From Saprospiraceae bacterium (GTDB taxonomy: Bacteria > Bacteroidota > Bacteroidia > Chitinophagales > Saprospiraceae): DNA of 64,000 bases. The stretch is taken from assembly GCA_020629315.1 (NCBI GenBank), contig JAHDDO010000013.1, positions 34,689 through 98,688 of the forward strand, given 5' to 3'. The number at the start of each line of letters is the position of its first letter. Within the stretch, counting starts at the first letter, position 1. Made by a program: the position numbers and the translations under genes. Shown here piece by piece: positions 26,356-36,383 of the stretch. The notes beneath the pieces were generated by a model. That model searched no databases. It saw nothing but the letters and a program-made list of their open reading frames with translations, and had not been told where the DNA came from.

Positions 26356-27618
26356 ATGGCAAATTTCGAATCAAGCGAATTACTAAGATTTACAACGGCA
26401 GGAAGCGTTGATGACGGAAAATCAACACTTATTGGTCGTTTATTATACGATAGCAAATCCATTTATCAGGATCAGATGGAAGCCGTAGAAAAAGCGAGCG
26501 CTAGACGTGGTGAAGAAGGCGTAAATCTGGCTTTATTAACGGATGGCTTGCGATCAGAAAGAGAACAAGGTATCACCATTGATGTGGCCTATAGATACTT
26601 TTCTACCCCTAAACGTAAATTCATCATTGCGGATACACCAGGTCATATTCAGTATACCCGAAACATGGTTACTGGAGCATCTACAGCGAATGTAGCATTG
26701 GTGTTAGTCGATGCAAGGAACGGAGTAGTGGAGCAAACTAGACGACACGCCATCATAGCCTCGTTATTACAAATTCCTCACTTAGTGGTTTGTATTAATA
26801 AGATGGATTTAGTGGACTATAAGGAAGAAGCATATAATAACATCCAAAATGAATTTGAAAAATTCGCTGCTAAATTGGATGTTAAAGATGTTCACTTTAT
26901 TCCTATTTCTGCACTAATGGGAGATAATGTAGTACACAGATCTGATAAAATGCCTTGGTTCCAAGGACAGACCTTAATGTACTATTTAGAGAATGTACAC
27001 ATAGCTAGCGACCATAACTTTATTGATGTCCGGTTTCCAGTTCAATATGTAGTTAGACCATATAGTGATGAATATCATGATTATAGAGGCTACGCAGGAC
27101 GTGTAGCTGGTGGTACCTTAAAAGTAGGGGATGAAGTAACCTTATTGCCTACTGGATTCACAAGTAGTATTAAAAGTATTGATGGTCCGGCTGGTGAACA
27201 AAAAGAAGCTTTTCCTCCACAATCTGTAGTCATTCAATTGAATGATGATATGGATCTAAGCAGAGGAGACATGATCGTTAGGCCTAATAACCAACCAGAT
27301 ATTATTCAGGACATTGATGTTATGTTATGTTGGTTTTCCAGTGATAAGACTTTACAGGAAAGAGGAAAGTATAGCTTACTCCATACAACACAAGAAATGC
27401 GTTGTGTAGTGAAAGAAATCAAATACAAGTTGGATATAAACACATTGCATAGACAAGAAGACGATAAGACTATCGGAATGAATGACATTGCAAGAGTGGC
27501 TATCCGTACAACTAAACCTTTATTTGCTGACGAGTATCGGAAAAACCGAAATACAGGCAGTATTATTCTTGTTGATGAAGGAACGAATAATACAGTTGCT
27601 GTAGGTATGATTATTTAA
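26356..27618 (+). CDS. cysN: Sulfate adenylyltransferase large subunit (GTPase)
   Basis: The 420-residue EF-Tu-like GTPase has G1 GSVDDGKST at 16-24, G3 DTPGH at 93-97 and G4 NKMD at 148-151, followed by two beta-barrel domains. GTP hydrolysis drives the CysD reaction. There is no C-terminal APS kinase fusion (no CysNC), which fits the separate cysC two genes upstream. Confidence 0.97.
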   Translation: MANFESSELLRFTTAGSVDDGKSTLIGRLLYDSKSIYQDQMEAVEKASARRGEEGVNLALLTDGLRSEREQGITIDVAYRYFSTPKRKFIIADTPGHIQYTRNMVTGASTANVALVLVDARNGVVEQTRRHAIIASLLQIPHLVVCINKMDLVDYKEEAYNNIQNEFEKFAAKLDVKDVHFIPISALMGDNVVHRSDKMPWFQGQTLMYYLENVHIASDHNFIDVRFPVQYVVRPYSDEYHDYRGYAGRVAGGTLKVGDEVTLLPTGFTSSIKSIDGPAGEQKEAFPPQSVVIQLNDDMDLSRGDMIVRPNNQPDIIQDIDVMLCWFSSDKTLQERGKYSLLHTTQEMRCVVKEIKYKLDINTLHRQEDDKTIGMNDIARVAIRTTKPLFADEYRKNRNTGSIILVDEGTNNTVAVGMII

Positions 27619-27646
27619 TCAAGCTTGAATCACAAGTCTTTATTTA

Positions 27647-28870
27647 TTGGATAGACTACTGAAAAGTGGTTTCAATGTATTACTACTGCGGATACTAGGC
27701 GTAGTGCTACTAATGCTATTAACATGGTTGATGACTTTTCACTATGGAGCCGCAGCGTATGGTGAATTCACTATCTTTTCGGTCTGTGTTCAGATTATCA
27801 GCATCCTATCTGTATTAGGTTTAGATCAATACACCTTACGACAAGTATCAGCTAAAAATGAAGACGTTTCCTTAATAGGAAATAGCATGTTGTTTAGCTT
27901 TATAAGTATAGGAATCTTCTTTCCCATTTTTATGATGCTCAACCATTTCATAGGATTAATTCGATCTGAATATTTGATTTATGCAGCACTTTCAACGGTA
28001 TTTTTAAGTCAAATTCGAATTATAGCAGAAGTACTGAGAGCCCGAGAAAAACCAGCACTACATGCATTAATATCAAATGTGTTGCTATCTGGAATTAGCA
28101 TCCTATTACTTTGTTTTTTCTATTTCAGAAATGAAAGCTGGTCCATAGATCTTGAGATAGTATACTTGCTTTCTATGCTCTTGGTATTTATTGCTGCAAT
28201 GGCTGCTATGGCAGCTAAAGTCAAATTAAACATAGACTTTTCAACAATAGAACATCAATTGAAACAAGCCTTTCCATTCTTATTGGTAGGTTCAATAATG
28301 ATTCTTAATGAGTGGGTAGACAAGATATGTTTAAAGACCTTGAAAGATAATACAGAAGTAGGCATTTACTCTTTATGTTATCGACTAACCCAGTTTGTTG
28401 GATTTCCGTTGATAGCATTTACTATTTCTTTAGCACCCAAGGTAGCCCAAGGCTTTGCGAATGGAAATGCGGAGGCTATCAAGAAGACGGTTCACCCATT
28501 GAGTAGAATGGCTTTATTCTTTGCAGTAGTCAGCTCATTATTTTTGATTTTGGGAAGACAATGGATACTTCCATTCTTTGGTGCTGAATTTTCTGATGGC
28601 TTCCTCTGTCTTATACTTTTAACCATTGCTCAACTCTTTAGTGTCCTTTGTGGACCTGTAGGCATGATAATGAAAATGACAAATGGGGTAAAAGTATTTC
28701 AGTGGATAATACTATCATCAGTAATACTGAATGTGATCCTCAACCTCATTCTGATACCAAAGTATAGCATAAATGGAGCCGCGTTTGCCAGCCTGTGTTC
28801 TTTTATATTATTGAACGGGTGGTCGGCCTTATGGATCAAGCGGCGAATGGGATTCTTTGCCATATACTAA
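27647..28870 (+). CDS. MOP-superfamily polysaccharide flippase (Wzx-like), first copy
   Basis: The 407-residue protein has about 12 membrane segments and the paired-bundle pattern of the polysaccharide-transport branch of the MOP superfamily. The conserved RLTQFVGFPLIAFTISLAPKVAQ segment lies in the seventh-segment region. It should flip undecaprenyl-linked repeat units across the inner membrane. The start is TTG 27647, 28 bases after cysN; no ATG precedes the first membrane segment. A second, longer flippase follows with no gap. Confidence 0.85.
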   Translation: MDRLLKSGFNVLLLRILGVVLLMLLTWLMTFHYGAAAYGEFTIFSVCVQIISILSVLGLDQYTLRQVSAKNEDVSLIGNSMLFSFISIGIFFPIFMMLNHFIGLIRSEYLIYAALSTVFLSQIRIIAEVLRAREKPALHALISNVLLSGISILLLCFFYFRNESWSIDLEIVYLLSMLLVFIAAMAAMAAKVKLNIDFSTIEHQLKQAFPFLLVGSIMILNEWVDKICLKTLKDNTEVGIYSLCYRLTQFVGFPLIAFTISLAPKVAQGFANGNAEAIKKTVHPLSRMALFFAVVSSLFLILGRQWILPFFGAEFSDGFLCLILLTIAQLFSVLCGPVGMIMKMTNGVKVFQWIILSSVILNVILNLILIPKYSINGAAFASLCSFILLNGWSALWIKRRMGFFAIY

Positions 28871-30361
28871 ATGACAAGTTTACGAAATAAGGCCGTTCAT
28901 GGAGCTAAGTGGCAGGTGTTAGCAGTAGCGTGCCAAGCCATTATCACCTTAGTTACGATGGCAATCTATGCGAGATTTATATCAAAAGAATCGTTTGGGC
29001 AATTTGCGATCGTTAATGTCTTCATGTTATTTGTTATCTCAATCACAGAATTCGGATTAGGAGCTAGTTTAGTTCAGCTTAAACAATTCAAACAAACACA
29101 TATTTCATTTGCGTTCTATGGCAGTTTGGCATTAGGGCTTATTGCCTTTACCGTCTTGTATGCTAGCTCGCCTTGGATTACCCAGTTTTATGATAATCAA
29201 TTTGATCCTTTAGTGCTACAGGTTCTTTCGCTCAATTTGATAATACGAAGCGCTGGAGTTGTGTCACAATCACTATTAATCAGAAATTTTGATTTTAAAA
29301 AGTTGTTCCTATCCATAGTATTGGCCAATGGAATTGGTGGACTTGGACTAGGTGTATGGATGGCGTATCATGACTTCCAAATATGGGCATTGGTATATTC
29401 CCTTTTAGTTATAAATGGATTGATAGTTTTGCTTAATTACGTATTTACTCGGCATTCTGTTAGACCCGTGTTTTCTCGAGCTGACAGCACTCAAGTCTTA
29501 TCTTTTGGAGGCGGATTAACGGTTATGAAATTAGTAAGTCAATTAGGAAACTCGATTGATAAACTGATCTTAGGGAAATATGTCCCGATGCAAGCAGTAG
29601 GTTTTTATGAAAGAGCATTCTACATCTCGAACTTACCTAAGGTTTACCTAGCCAGATCAGTAGACAATGTGCTATTCTCTACCTTGGCAAGAGTGCAAGA
29701 TAACAAGCGAAAATTGGCAGATGGATATTTAAACACTCTTACCCTAATCTCATTATGTATGAGTGTGATCGCGACCAATTTGTTTTTTTTTCCCGACTGG
29801 TTCGTGACTATTTTATTAGGTTCTAACTGGGAAGAGGCGGTACCTATTTTGCAGATATTTTCTATCTATGCCTTTCTCATAATCTTTGTAAAATTCTCAG
29901 ACACTGTTTTGAAAGCGTTGAATAAAGTGTGGGGTGGGTCTATTATTAAAGGTCTCTTCACAGTCAGCAAGTTTTGCATAATTTTGGCTTTAGTCTATGC
30001 CCCTTTTCGCACGATTGCAATAGGTGCCGTGGCTGCTTATGCTATACATGCTATATTGATGCTTTTATATGTTTCAAAAATAGCAAGCATTCGGCTTTCT
30101 GATTTTTTAGATGCATTCTATCCAGTGTTCATTTTGTTTTCCATTCTTGTCGTTAAGAACATAGTCATACTTTTCTTTGGATGGTCCAATGTCCTTTTTG
30201 TTTTTATGACCTCATTACTAGTAGATGCTATTCTGCTGCTAAGCAGTTTTATTTGGATGAGGAATATATTTAAACCAGGCTTTTTACCCTTCGTAAGAAG
30301 TTTTTTACAATGGGTCCCCGATAGATTCGCTACACGCATTGATGAGTTATGGTTTCGATAA
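28871..30361 (+). CDS. MOP-superfamily polysaccharide flippase (WzxC-like), second copy
   Basis: The 496-residue protein has about 14 membrane segments. The N-terminus MTSLRNKAVHGAKWQVLAVACQAIITLVTM, followed by ISKESFGQFAIV, matches WzxC/TuaB-type exporters, a branch different from the preceding gene. Its ATG follows the previous stop directly. Two non-identical flippases in one locus suggest two lipid-linked substrates or two classes of repeat unit. Confidence 0.87.
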   Translation: MTSLRNKAVHGAKWQVLAVACQAIITLVTMAIYARFISKESFGQFAIVNVFMLFVISITEFGLGASLVQLKQFKQTHISFAFYGSLALGLIAFTVLYASSPWITQFYDNQFDPLVLQVLSLNLIIRSAGVVSQSLLIRNFDFKKLFLSIVLANGIGGLGLGVWMAYHDFQIWALVYSLLVINGLIVLLNYVFTRHSVRPVFSRADSTQVLSFGGGLTVMKLVSQLGNSIDKLILGKYVPMQAVGFYERAFYISNLPKVYLARSVDNVLFSTLARVQDNKRKLADGYLNTLTLISLCMSVIATNLFFFPDWFVTILLGSNWEEAVPILQIFSIYAFLIIFVKFSDTVLKALNKVWGGSIIKGLFTVSKFCIILALVYAPFRTIAIGAVAAYAIHAILMLLYVSKIASIRLSDFLDAFYPVFILFSILVVKNIVILFFGWSNVLFVFMTSLLVDAILLLSSFIWMRNIFKPGFLPFVRSFLQWVPDRFATRIDELWFR

Positions 30362-30375
30362 TTTTTGAAGTATAA

Positions 30376-31341
30376 GTGAAGTTTGTTTTCCTCATATATA
30401 TGCCTCGTTCTGGTTCTACTTTATTAAATGATCGCTTAGCTAGGTATTCCAATGAATTATTCTGTTTGCCAGAATGGAAAGGCTTGGAAATAGTACAAGT
30501 AAACAGGAATCGATTAGCAAACATCTCCGCAGAACAGATTTTGCAATTATTACAGACAGATCCTAGATGGCCATCACTCCAGATAATTGATGATACAGCC
30601 ATCCAAATTTTGAATGCAATAAAAGAGAAAAACCCTGCGTCGGTCTTTACCTCGATCGTTTCTCATTTAATCAGAAGAGAGCAAAGAAACCCTCAAGTCG
30701 TAGTCGCAAAAAATGGGACAGCGATATGGTTAAAAGATGAAATTATTCGAGACTTTCCGGATGCTTGTTTTCTTCATATTCATAGAGATCCAAGAGCTGT
30801 CATTTCAAGCATGATGTCAAATTATTCTGCCTTTAATGATGGCGCTAGATTTAGTTATAAAAACGAGTGGGGCTTGATAAACAAATACAATAACTATAGG
30901 AAAGATGTAAAAAGAATTGATGCATCTAGAATAATGGAAATTGCCTATGAAGATGTTATGGCTGACGAAGCTATAGTTCTGCAAGAGATAGCAAACTACC
31001 TAGGTGTAAAACGGGCCTCATCAAGCTCATGGTTTTCGCGAAGTGAGAAAGAAAAGCTACTTCATAAAAATGTAGACACAACGAATAACCCGGCTATAAA
31101 TGAAGCATGGAAAACATCCCTTGACAATAAAGCTGTTGCATTGATAGAAAGGTATTGTGAACCATATCTGCAAAGTAACAAGCAAGCCTCAGGAGTTCCT
31201 ATTAGCAATTATCTGCGTAGACAGCAATTAGCAAACATGATTAGTCCTATGTACCGAATGGGAAGAGCTATAAAAAGATATAGTCATCCTAATCGATGGC
31301 ATGAATTATGGCATAGAATACGATTTCTTTGGAAAAGCTAG
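30376..31341 (+). CDS. Sulfotransferase family protein 1
   Basis: The 321-residue protein has a PAPS 5'-phosphosulfate loop PRSGSTLL at residues 10-17, directly after the first beta-strand. The 3'-phosphate motif is HIHRDPRAVISSMM at about 134-147. A long-range downstream region (YEDVMADEAIVLQEIANYLGV) is typical of the Sulfotransfer_3 group. It transfers sulfonate from PAPS to a hydroxyl or amine, most likely on a sugar of the EPS. GTG 30376 is the preferred start because the later ATG (30400) would remove the first strand. Confidence 0.85.
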   Translation: MKFVFLIYMPRSGSTLLNDRLARYSNELFCLPEWKGLEIVQVNRNRLANISAEQILQLLQTDPRWPSLQIIDDTAIQILNAIKEKNPASVFTSIVSHLIRREQRNPQVVVAKNGTAIWLKDEIIRDFPDACFLHIHRDPRAVISSMMSNYSAFNDGARFSYKNEWGLINKYNNYRKDVKRIDASRIMEIAYEDVMADEAIVLQEIANYLGVKRASSSSWFSRSEKEKLLHKNVDTTNNPAINEAWKTSLDNKAVALIERYCEPYLQSNKQASGVPISNYLRRQQLANMISPMYRMGRAIKRYSHPNRWHELWHRIRFLWKS

Positions 31342-32237
31342 GTACTAAAACATTCTTGATCATTATCGGAGCGGCACGCTGTGGCACGACCTCTTTATTC
31401 CATTATTTTTCTCATCATCCAGATATAGAATCTTCTAGAGTAAAGATGACGGGTTTCTTCTTGGATAAGGATTATCCTAAGGGATATATTCCAGGAAAGA
31501 ATAAGTATAATGAAGAGAACCCAGAAGACTATTTACTATTTTTTCAGAACCAAAAAAAAGGGATGTTTATAGAAGCTAGCCCTGATTATTTATATGATGA
31601 AAAGGCAGCTCTGAAAATTAAGTCCTTTAAAAATAAGACGGGCGCCAATGTGGTATTGCTATGTCTTTTACGAAATCCGGTGGATCGCTTCATTTCTGCA
31701 TACCATAACCTTAGAAAGTTAAGCTTGATCGAATCGAATGTAAGCTTGAAAGAATGTATCAAACACCAATCAAAAGATTACCATTCGCCACTTGAAAGTT
31801 CCGCCTTGTGGATGGGTAAATATCAAGAAAGATTACTCCCATACCAGCAGTTATTTTCTGAAGAAGAAATAGTCTACATTAAGTATGAAGATTTAGTAAA
31901 TCAACCTAGAGTAATAGTTTCAAAAGTTCTTAGCAAGCTTGGATTGAGTGATTCTTGCTACCAACAATATACATTTGAAAAGCACAATAGCACGTCCCTA
32001 GCACCGCCAACGAAGATGCAAAGAAACTATCTAAAGATTAGAAAGTGGATAGTGGCAAAAACGATAAACTACCCACAACTATTCGGCGGGTTCAAAATGA
32101 TTGGCAAACGACTATCAAAACAGATATTTGAGAATCAAAAAGACTCGGCCATTGAGCCGTATAAAGAAGAAAGAAAGTTATTAACTTCCTTGTATGAAGA
32201 GGAATTGGAAAATATGGAAAAAATAGATTTTATCTAA
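31329..32237 (+). CDS. Sulfotransferase family protein 2
   Basis: The 302-residue protein has the PAPS loop GAARCGTTSLF at about 14-24 and the 3'-phosphate motif LLRNPVDRFISAYHNL at about 113-128. This pattern resembles heparan-sulfate-type sulfotransferases (Sulfotransfer_1 domain). It is clearly different in sequence from sulfotransferase 1, so it probably modifies another position. It starts at TTG 31329, inside the end of the preceding gene (13-base overlap). Confidence 0.85.
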   Translation: MEKLGTKTFLIIIGAARCGTTSLFHYFSHHPDIESSRVKMTGFFLDKDYPKGYIPGKNKYNEENPEDYLLFFQNQKKGMFIEASPDYLYDEKAALKIKSFKNKTGANVVLLCLLRNPVDRFISAYHNLRKLSLIESNVSLKECIKHQSKDYHSPLESSALWMGKYQERLLPYQQLFSEEEIVYIKYEDLVNQPRVIVSKVLSKLGLSDSCYQQYTFEKHNSTSLAPPTKMQRNYLKIRKWIVAKTINYPQLFGGFKMIGKRLSKQIFENQKDSAIEPYKEERKLLTSLYEEELENMEKIDFI

Positions 32238-33055
32238 TGCCCTTTGCTACTTCAGCACAAGACATTTTACGCTACAGAAGCCATCGAAGAGTACATCGAT
32301 TCTTTCGGAATAGAGCATTGGACCTTATGGGTTTCATGCAGTCTCCGCACCAGGAAGCCAGGCTTAGTTTTCTTTCGTTTCATTTTCTATTTGAAGACGA
32401 GCACGACAATTTCAGACGACTACTAGAATATGTCTCTAATCACTTTTTGGTAGTAAGTTATAGTGAAGCCGTACGTTTAGTAAAAGAAGGCGGTATAGAA
32501 GAAAACACAGTTTGTTTTTCGGCAGATGATGGTTTTGAGAACTATCTAGAAGCAGCTAGAATAATGAATGAGTTTGATATGTCCGGCTGTGTTTTTGTTT
32601 GTCCCGGCATTGTGGGAGTAAGGGATTTTGCAAGCATCAAAACCTTTAATAATGATCGCCTAAAAGGACCCGCTCTACCCTTTATGGATTGGGATCAAAT
32701 TTCTGAGGTGATTGAGCTAGGGCATGAAGTTGGCAACCATAGTATGGATCATTTAAACTTAGGAATTATAACGGAAGAGCAACTAAGCCATCAGATTACA
32801 GAAGCCCATAAACATATTGTAGATCGATTGGGAAGCTGTACTCATTTTGCGTGGCCGTATGGAAAACCAGCTACAGTACAGGATGCATTATTTCCCATAT
32901 TGAAAAGCTTAGATTATGATTCTGTTGCGTCTACTATTCGAGGCCATTATTTGGATAGAGATCACGAACTGGTATACTTGAAAAGAAACAACTTTGAACC
33001 TTATTGGCCATTGAACCACACAAAATATTTCCTTCATTCAGACAGGTATGCCTAA
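32237..33055 (+). CDS. Polysaccharide deacetylase (NodB/CE4 family)
   Basis: The 272-residue protein has a NodB-like fold: motif 1 FSADDGFENY at about 94-103, motif 2 HEVGNHSMDHLNLG (the zinc-binding H-S-x-x-H) at about 162-175, and motif 3 FAWPYGKP at about 207-214. It probably removes N-acetyl groups from an EPS sugar, exposing an amine that could be sulfonated. There is no signal peptide, so it would act in the cytoplasm or on the lipid-linked intermediate. Overlaps: one base with the previous gene, eight with the next. Confidence 0.88.
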   Translation: MPFATSAQDILRYRSHRRVHRFFRNRALDLMGFMQSPHQEARLSFLSFHFLFEDEHDNFRRLLEYVSNHFLVVSYSEAVRLVKEGGIEENTVCFSADDGFENYLEAARIMNEFDMSGCVFVCPGIVGVRDFASIKTFNNDRLKGPALPFMDWDQISEVIELGHEVGNHSMDHLNLGIITEEQLSHQITEAHKHIVDRLGSCTHFAWPYGKPATVQDALFPILKSLDYDSVASTIRGHYLDRDHELVYLKRNNFEPYWPLNHTKYFLHSDRYA

Positions 33056-34340
33056 AGGATTAGCTAGATATAAACTGTATAGCATTTTCTTTATCATCTG
33101 TTTGATATCGAGCTCTAGGTTTTGGGAGTTTGGCTCCTCTGACGAAATTGATACAAATGCCTTACCCATTGTGGTCCTTGCCGTGCGAATAATCCCGCTT
33201 TTAGTATTATTCGCGATTTTATTTTTTGATGACCTTTTACATCAATGTAGGGCTCTATTAAATTATGTGCGACCCTTTTACTTGGTGGTTCTTTTATTTC
33301 TAGGCATTTCATTTCTTTCGTCTTTTCTAGTCTACGGTGAGGTCTATTCGGCATGGAAGACCACAGAACTTATAGTTATTAGTTATCTGGGTGTCCACTT
33401 ATATACTAGTACAAGGGCTGGGTTATTTACGGCGGAAAAGGTATATATCTTAAGGCAATATTTTTCAGCTGTTTTGATCATTGCCATCGTCATGATTATT
33501 GCTGCTTTATTATATCCTGAAATAGCTTTTCGCTTCGGTTCATTTCAAATGGAATCGGTTATTCCTCCGATGAATTCCAATTCGCTAGGCTTTTTTGCCT
33601 TAGGTTCATTGTTATACTTTTACTTCATTCCCTTTAAAGAAAGCAGAATACGTTTTGTAGTTATTATGTATCTACTGTTATTGATGATTCTATCTTTATC
33701 AAGAACCGCATATATCGCTTTCTTTTTCATAATTATATTGTTTGTTTTACGGAATACCATCTCGCTATTTAGGACACAACGAATTAGGAAAACCCGCTTA
33801 GCAGGTTTCACTATTGTATTTCTATTGTCTACTAGCTTTTTGATTTTTAATGGCCAGCAGGTAGTAGATAGTATAACTAAAGGTCAAAGCACAGAGGAAT
33901 TAAGTAATTTATCTCACAGAATTTTCACCTGGCAAGCAGCAGCCAAATCAATTAGTCAAAAACCGATATTTGGCTATGGGCTTGTCGCAGAGACAAGGAA
34001 GCTGGTGGAAAAGTACCCATACCTTGTAACCTATAAACAGGACTCTATTGGTAATGCACATAGCAGTATCTTTGAAGTATTATTGGCAGCCGGAATATTC
34101 GGTGGAGCACCCTACCTTTTGTTCTTATTTTATCTATTTATCAGATCATGTTGGTACATAGTTTTTAATTGGGCCAAAACCAAAGAAACTGGCTTTCATC
34201 TTTTTGCCTGCAGCTTTATGATCGCTATGTTTTTTAGGTCATTGACAGGCTCGGCTCTAGCCATGTTGAGTTTCGACTTTATAAGTATTATCCTCATTTA
34301 CAGTTTAGCCTTATTCCCTTGGCAAGCCAAACACACATGA
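33048..34340 (+). CDS. O-antigen polymerase/ligase-like membrane protein (Wzy candidate)
   Basis: The 430-residue protein has about 11-12 membrane segments. A periplasmic loop contains LSHRIFTWQAAAKSISQKPIFGYGLVAETRKL and NAHSSIFEVLLAAGIFG, whose R, G-x-G and H-x-x-x-x-E pattern defines the Wzy_C/WaaL family. In this context it is the best candidate for the polymerase joining repeat units. Its stop overlaps the next start (ATGA). Confidence 0.85.
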   Translation: MPKGLARYKLYSIFFIICLISSSRFWEFGSSDEIDTNALPIVVLAVRIIPLLVLFAILFFDDLLHQCRALLNYVRPFYLVVLLFLGISFLSSFLVYGEVYSAWKTTELIVISYLGVHLYTSTRAGLFTAEKVYILRQYFSAVLIIAIVMIIAALLYPEIAFRFGSFQMESVIPPMNSNSLGFFALGSLLYFYFIPFKESRIRFVVIMYLLLLMILSLSRTAYIAFFFIIILFVLRNTISLFRTQRIRKTRLAGFTIVFLLSTSFLIFNGQQVVDSITKGQSTEELSNLSHRIFTWQAAAKSISQKPIFGYGLVAETRKLVEKYPYLVTYKQDSIGNAHSSIFEVLLAAGIFGGAPYLLFLFYLFIRSCWYIVFNWAKTKETGFHLFACSFMIAMFFRSLTGSALAMLSFDFISIILIYSLALFPWQAKHT

Positions 34341-35227
34341 TTCAGGCGATAATTAGTTATGCTAAAAAGAATAAAGGAGTTACTTGGCTAAGGACTAGTT
34401 TCCCCATGCTGTTTTTGTATCTGGTAATAAAGCCATTGAATCTTTTTAGGTTCAAAAAAGAAAAGAGGCTGTTGAAAAACAAGATTACGGAGTGGCCAAA
34501 CAAGCCAAGTGTTATTTTATATACTACCCACAAATGTGCTTCGACATACACGACTACTTTATTAGCTGAAATATGTGCGAAGAATGAATTTCACACCATT
34601 GACCTTGAAGCATTTTTAGCCTTGCACGATAAAGACATACTCAGTTTTCCCGAGAAAAATCAGTCTTTGATGCCTATGTTGGATAGACCTGAGGGTTTTT
34701 ATTTTGGTCCAATGCGATACTTTTTTCCATTTACAAATCAGTCATCAAGCAAGAAAATTTTAGTACTACGGGACCCACGTGATGTACTTACTTCATATTA
34801 CTATTCTAAGCTTCACAGCCATATCGTAATCAACAAACAGTTTGCTAACGAACGAGCCTACTTTAAGGATTATAGTATTGATGAATTCGTTTTAGAGATG
34901 CTGCCTGATATTAAAAAACGTTATTCAGATTATATAGAAAAATTACTGAGCCAACCTTCGGTTTTGATCAATTCGTATGAAAAAATGATTGGTGACTTTG
35001 ATACTTGGCTACGTGATTTAATTGATTTTGTTGACCTGCCAGTTTCAGACGAATGGATCAAAAGTGTCAAGGATAAAAGAATAACTAAACCCAGTGGGGA
35101 TAAAAATCAGCATATTAGAAGTATTCAGCCCGGAGATCATAAGAGAAAACTGAATCAAGAAACCATAACGTTGTTAAACATTGAATTGAAGGATATCCTT
35201 CAAACCTTAGGTTATGCCGAAGCCTAA
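34337..35227 (+). CDS. Sulfotransferase family protein 3
   Basis: About 296 residues from ATG 34337, which overlaps the Wzy-like stop; a TTG at 34319 in frame is less likely. The PAPS loop is THKCASTYTTTLL from about residue 64 and the 3'-phosphate motif is VLRDPRDVLTSYYYSK at about 143-158. Here K-C-A-S replaces the usual P/G-rich loop, which marks a divergent sulfotransferase group. An N-terminal hydrophobic stretch (about 17-35) may attach it to the membrane. Confidence 0.8.
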   Translation: MIQAIISYAKKNKGVTWLRTSFPMLFLYLVIKPLNLFRFKKEKRLLKNKITEWPNKPSVILYTTHKCASTYTTTLLAEICAKNEFHTIDLEAFLALHDKDILSFPEKNQSLMPMLDRPEGFYFGPMRYFFPFTNQSSSKKILVLRDPRDVLTSYYYSKLHSHIVINKQFANERAYFKDYSIDEFVLEMLPDIKKRYSDYIEKLLSQPSVLINSYEKMIGDFDTWLRDLIDFVDLPVSDEWIKSVKDKRITKPSGDKNQHIRSIQPGDHKRKLNQETITLLNIELKDILQTLGYAEA

Positions 35228-36329
35228 ACTTTTGCATATTACAGAAGAAGCAAGAGGCGGGGGACCGCTAAAGATAATTGTCATGATTGCTGAGGCATTG
35301 CATCCCGTTTTTGATGTTGAAGTAGTTTATGGAAAAGAGGATGCCGAAGAGTTTGCTAACATCCTAAATGTACAGGGTATAAAAGCTGATGGAATTTCTC
35401 TTCATAGATTAACTAAAGACCCATGGCATTTAATCAAGTATTGTTTGCTATTTCCTTTTGAAGTGATACGATTATTTTTTTTGATTAGGCGAAAGGATCC
35501 AGACTTGATTCACATACATAATGCATACCAAATAAAAGGCTTGCTTGCGGGAAAAATGGCCGGTAAATCAATTATATGGCACCTACATGACACGCAGTCT
35601 CCTCGTATGGTGGAACGGCTCTTTAGCTATTTTTCTTCTTGGGTAGATGGGTTTATTTATTCATCTTATAGGACCCAGTCTTATTACCACAGTTTGCGAA
35701 TACCCACAAAGACCCAAAGACAAAGTGTAATACAATCTCCCATCGATGTAGAGCGATTTGCCCCGGGCAAAACAAGGAAACAGAATGATGTTTGTCAGTT
35801 TGTAAGTGTAGCGTACATTAATCCTAACAAAGGATTTCATAATCTGATAAAGGGGGCCATTGAACTACAAAAGAAAACGAAAAAAACATTTGCCATCGAA
35901 ATTGCAGGCCCAGTGTTAGAGAATCAGAGCCGTTATTTTAAATCCCTGCAGCAACAATTAGAACCAAACCTGCCTATTCACTTTAGTGGTAAAATAGAAG
36001 AAGTGCCAGAGTTGTTGAATAGAAAGGACTGTTATATCTGCTGTAGCGACTTTGAGGCTAGCCCCATTGCCGTTTGGGAAGCACTTTCTATGGGTAAATA
36101 CGTTATTTGTACAGATGTGGGTGATGTAAGCATGATAATCGATGAGCCAGATATAGGGCAAGTAATTCCTACAGGTGATCCAATGGCCATCATGGAAGCT
36201 ATGCTATTTTTCCTGTCATATGAAGATGATGTTGAAAAGAGATTGAAGCGCAGAGCTAAAGTTATAGAACACTTTGAAAGTATTAATATCCTTTCTCAAT
36301 ACAGAAAAGCATATGAAGAACTCATATAA
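35214..36329 (+). CDS. Glycosyltransferase family 4 protein
   Basis: The 371-residue GT-B protein has an N-terminal acceptor half starting LLHITEEARGGGPLKIIVMIAE and a C-terminal donor half with FVSVAYINPNKGFHNLIKGA. The E-x7-E-like nucleotide-sugar site is in CSDFEASPIAVWEALSMGKYVICTDVGDV. It adds a sugar to the growing repeat unit on the cytoplasmic face; the sugar is not predictable. ATG 35214 overlaps the previous gene by 14 bases. Confidence 0.88.
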   Translation: MPKPKLLHITEEARGGGPLKIIVMIAEALHPVFDVEVVYGKEDAEEFANILNVQGIKADGISLHRLTKDPWHLIKYCLLFPFEVIRLFFLIRRKDPDLIHIHNAYQIKGLLAGKMAGKSIIWHLHDTQSPRMVERLFSYFSSWVDGFIYSSYRTQSYYHSLRIPTKTQRQSVIQSPIDVERFAPGKTRKQNDVCQFVSVAYINPNKGFHNLIKGAIELQKKTKKTFAIEIAGPVLENQSRYFKSLQQQLEPNLPIHFSGKIEEVPELLNRKDCYICCSDFEASPIAVWEALSMGKYVICTDVGDVSMIIDEPDIGQVIPTGDPMAIMEAMLFFLSYEDDVEKRLKRRAKVIEHFESINILSQYRKAYEELI

Positions 36330-36383
36330 TAGGTTTACATATATAAAATTTATAAATATATCTTTACAGTTTAATTTCTGGAT

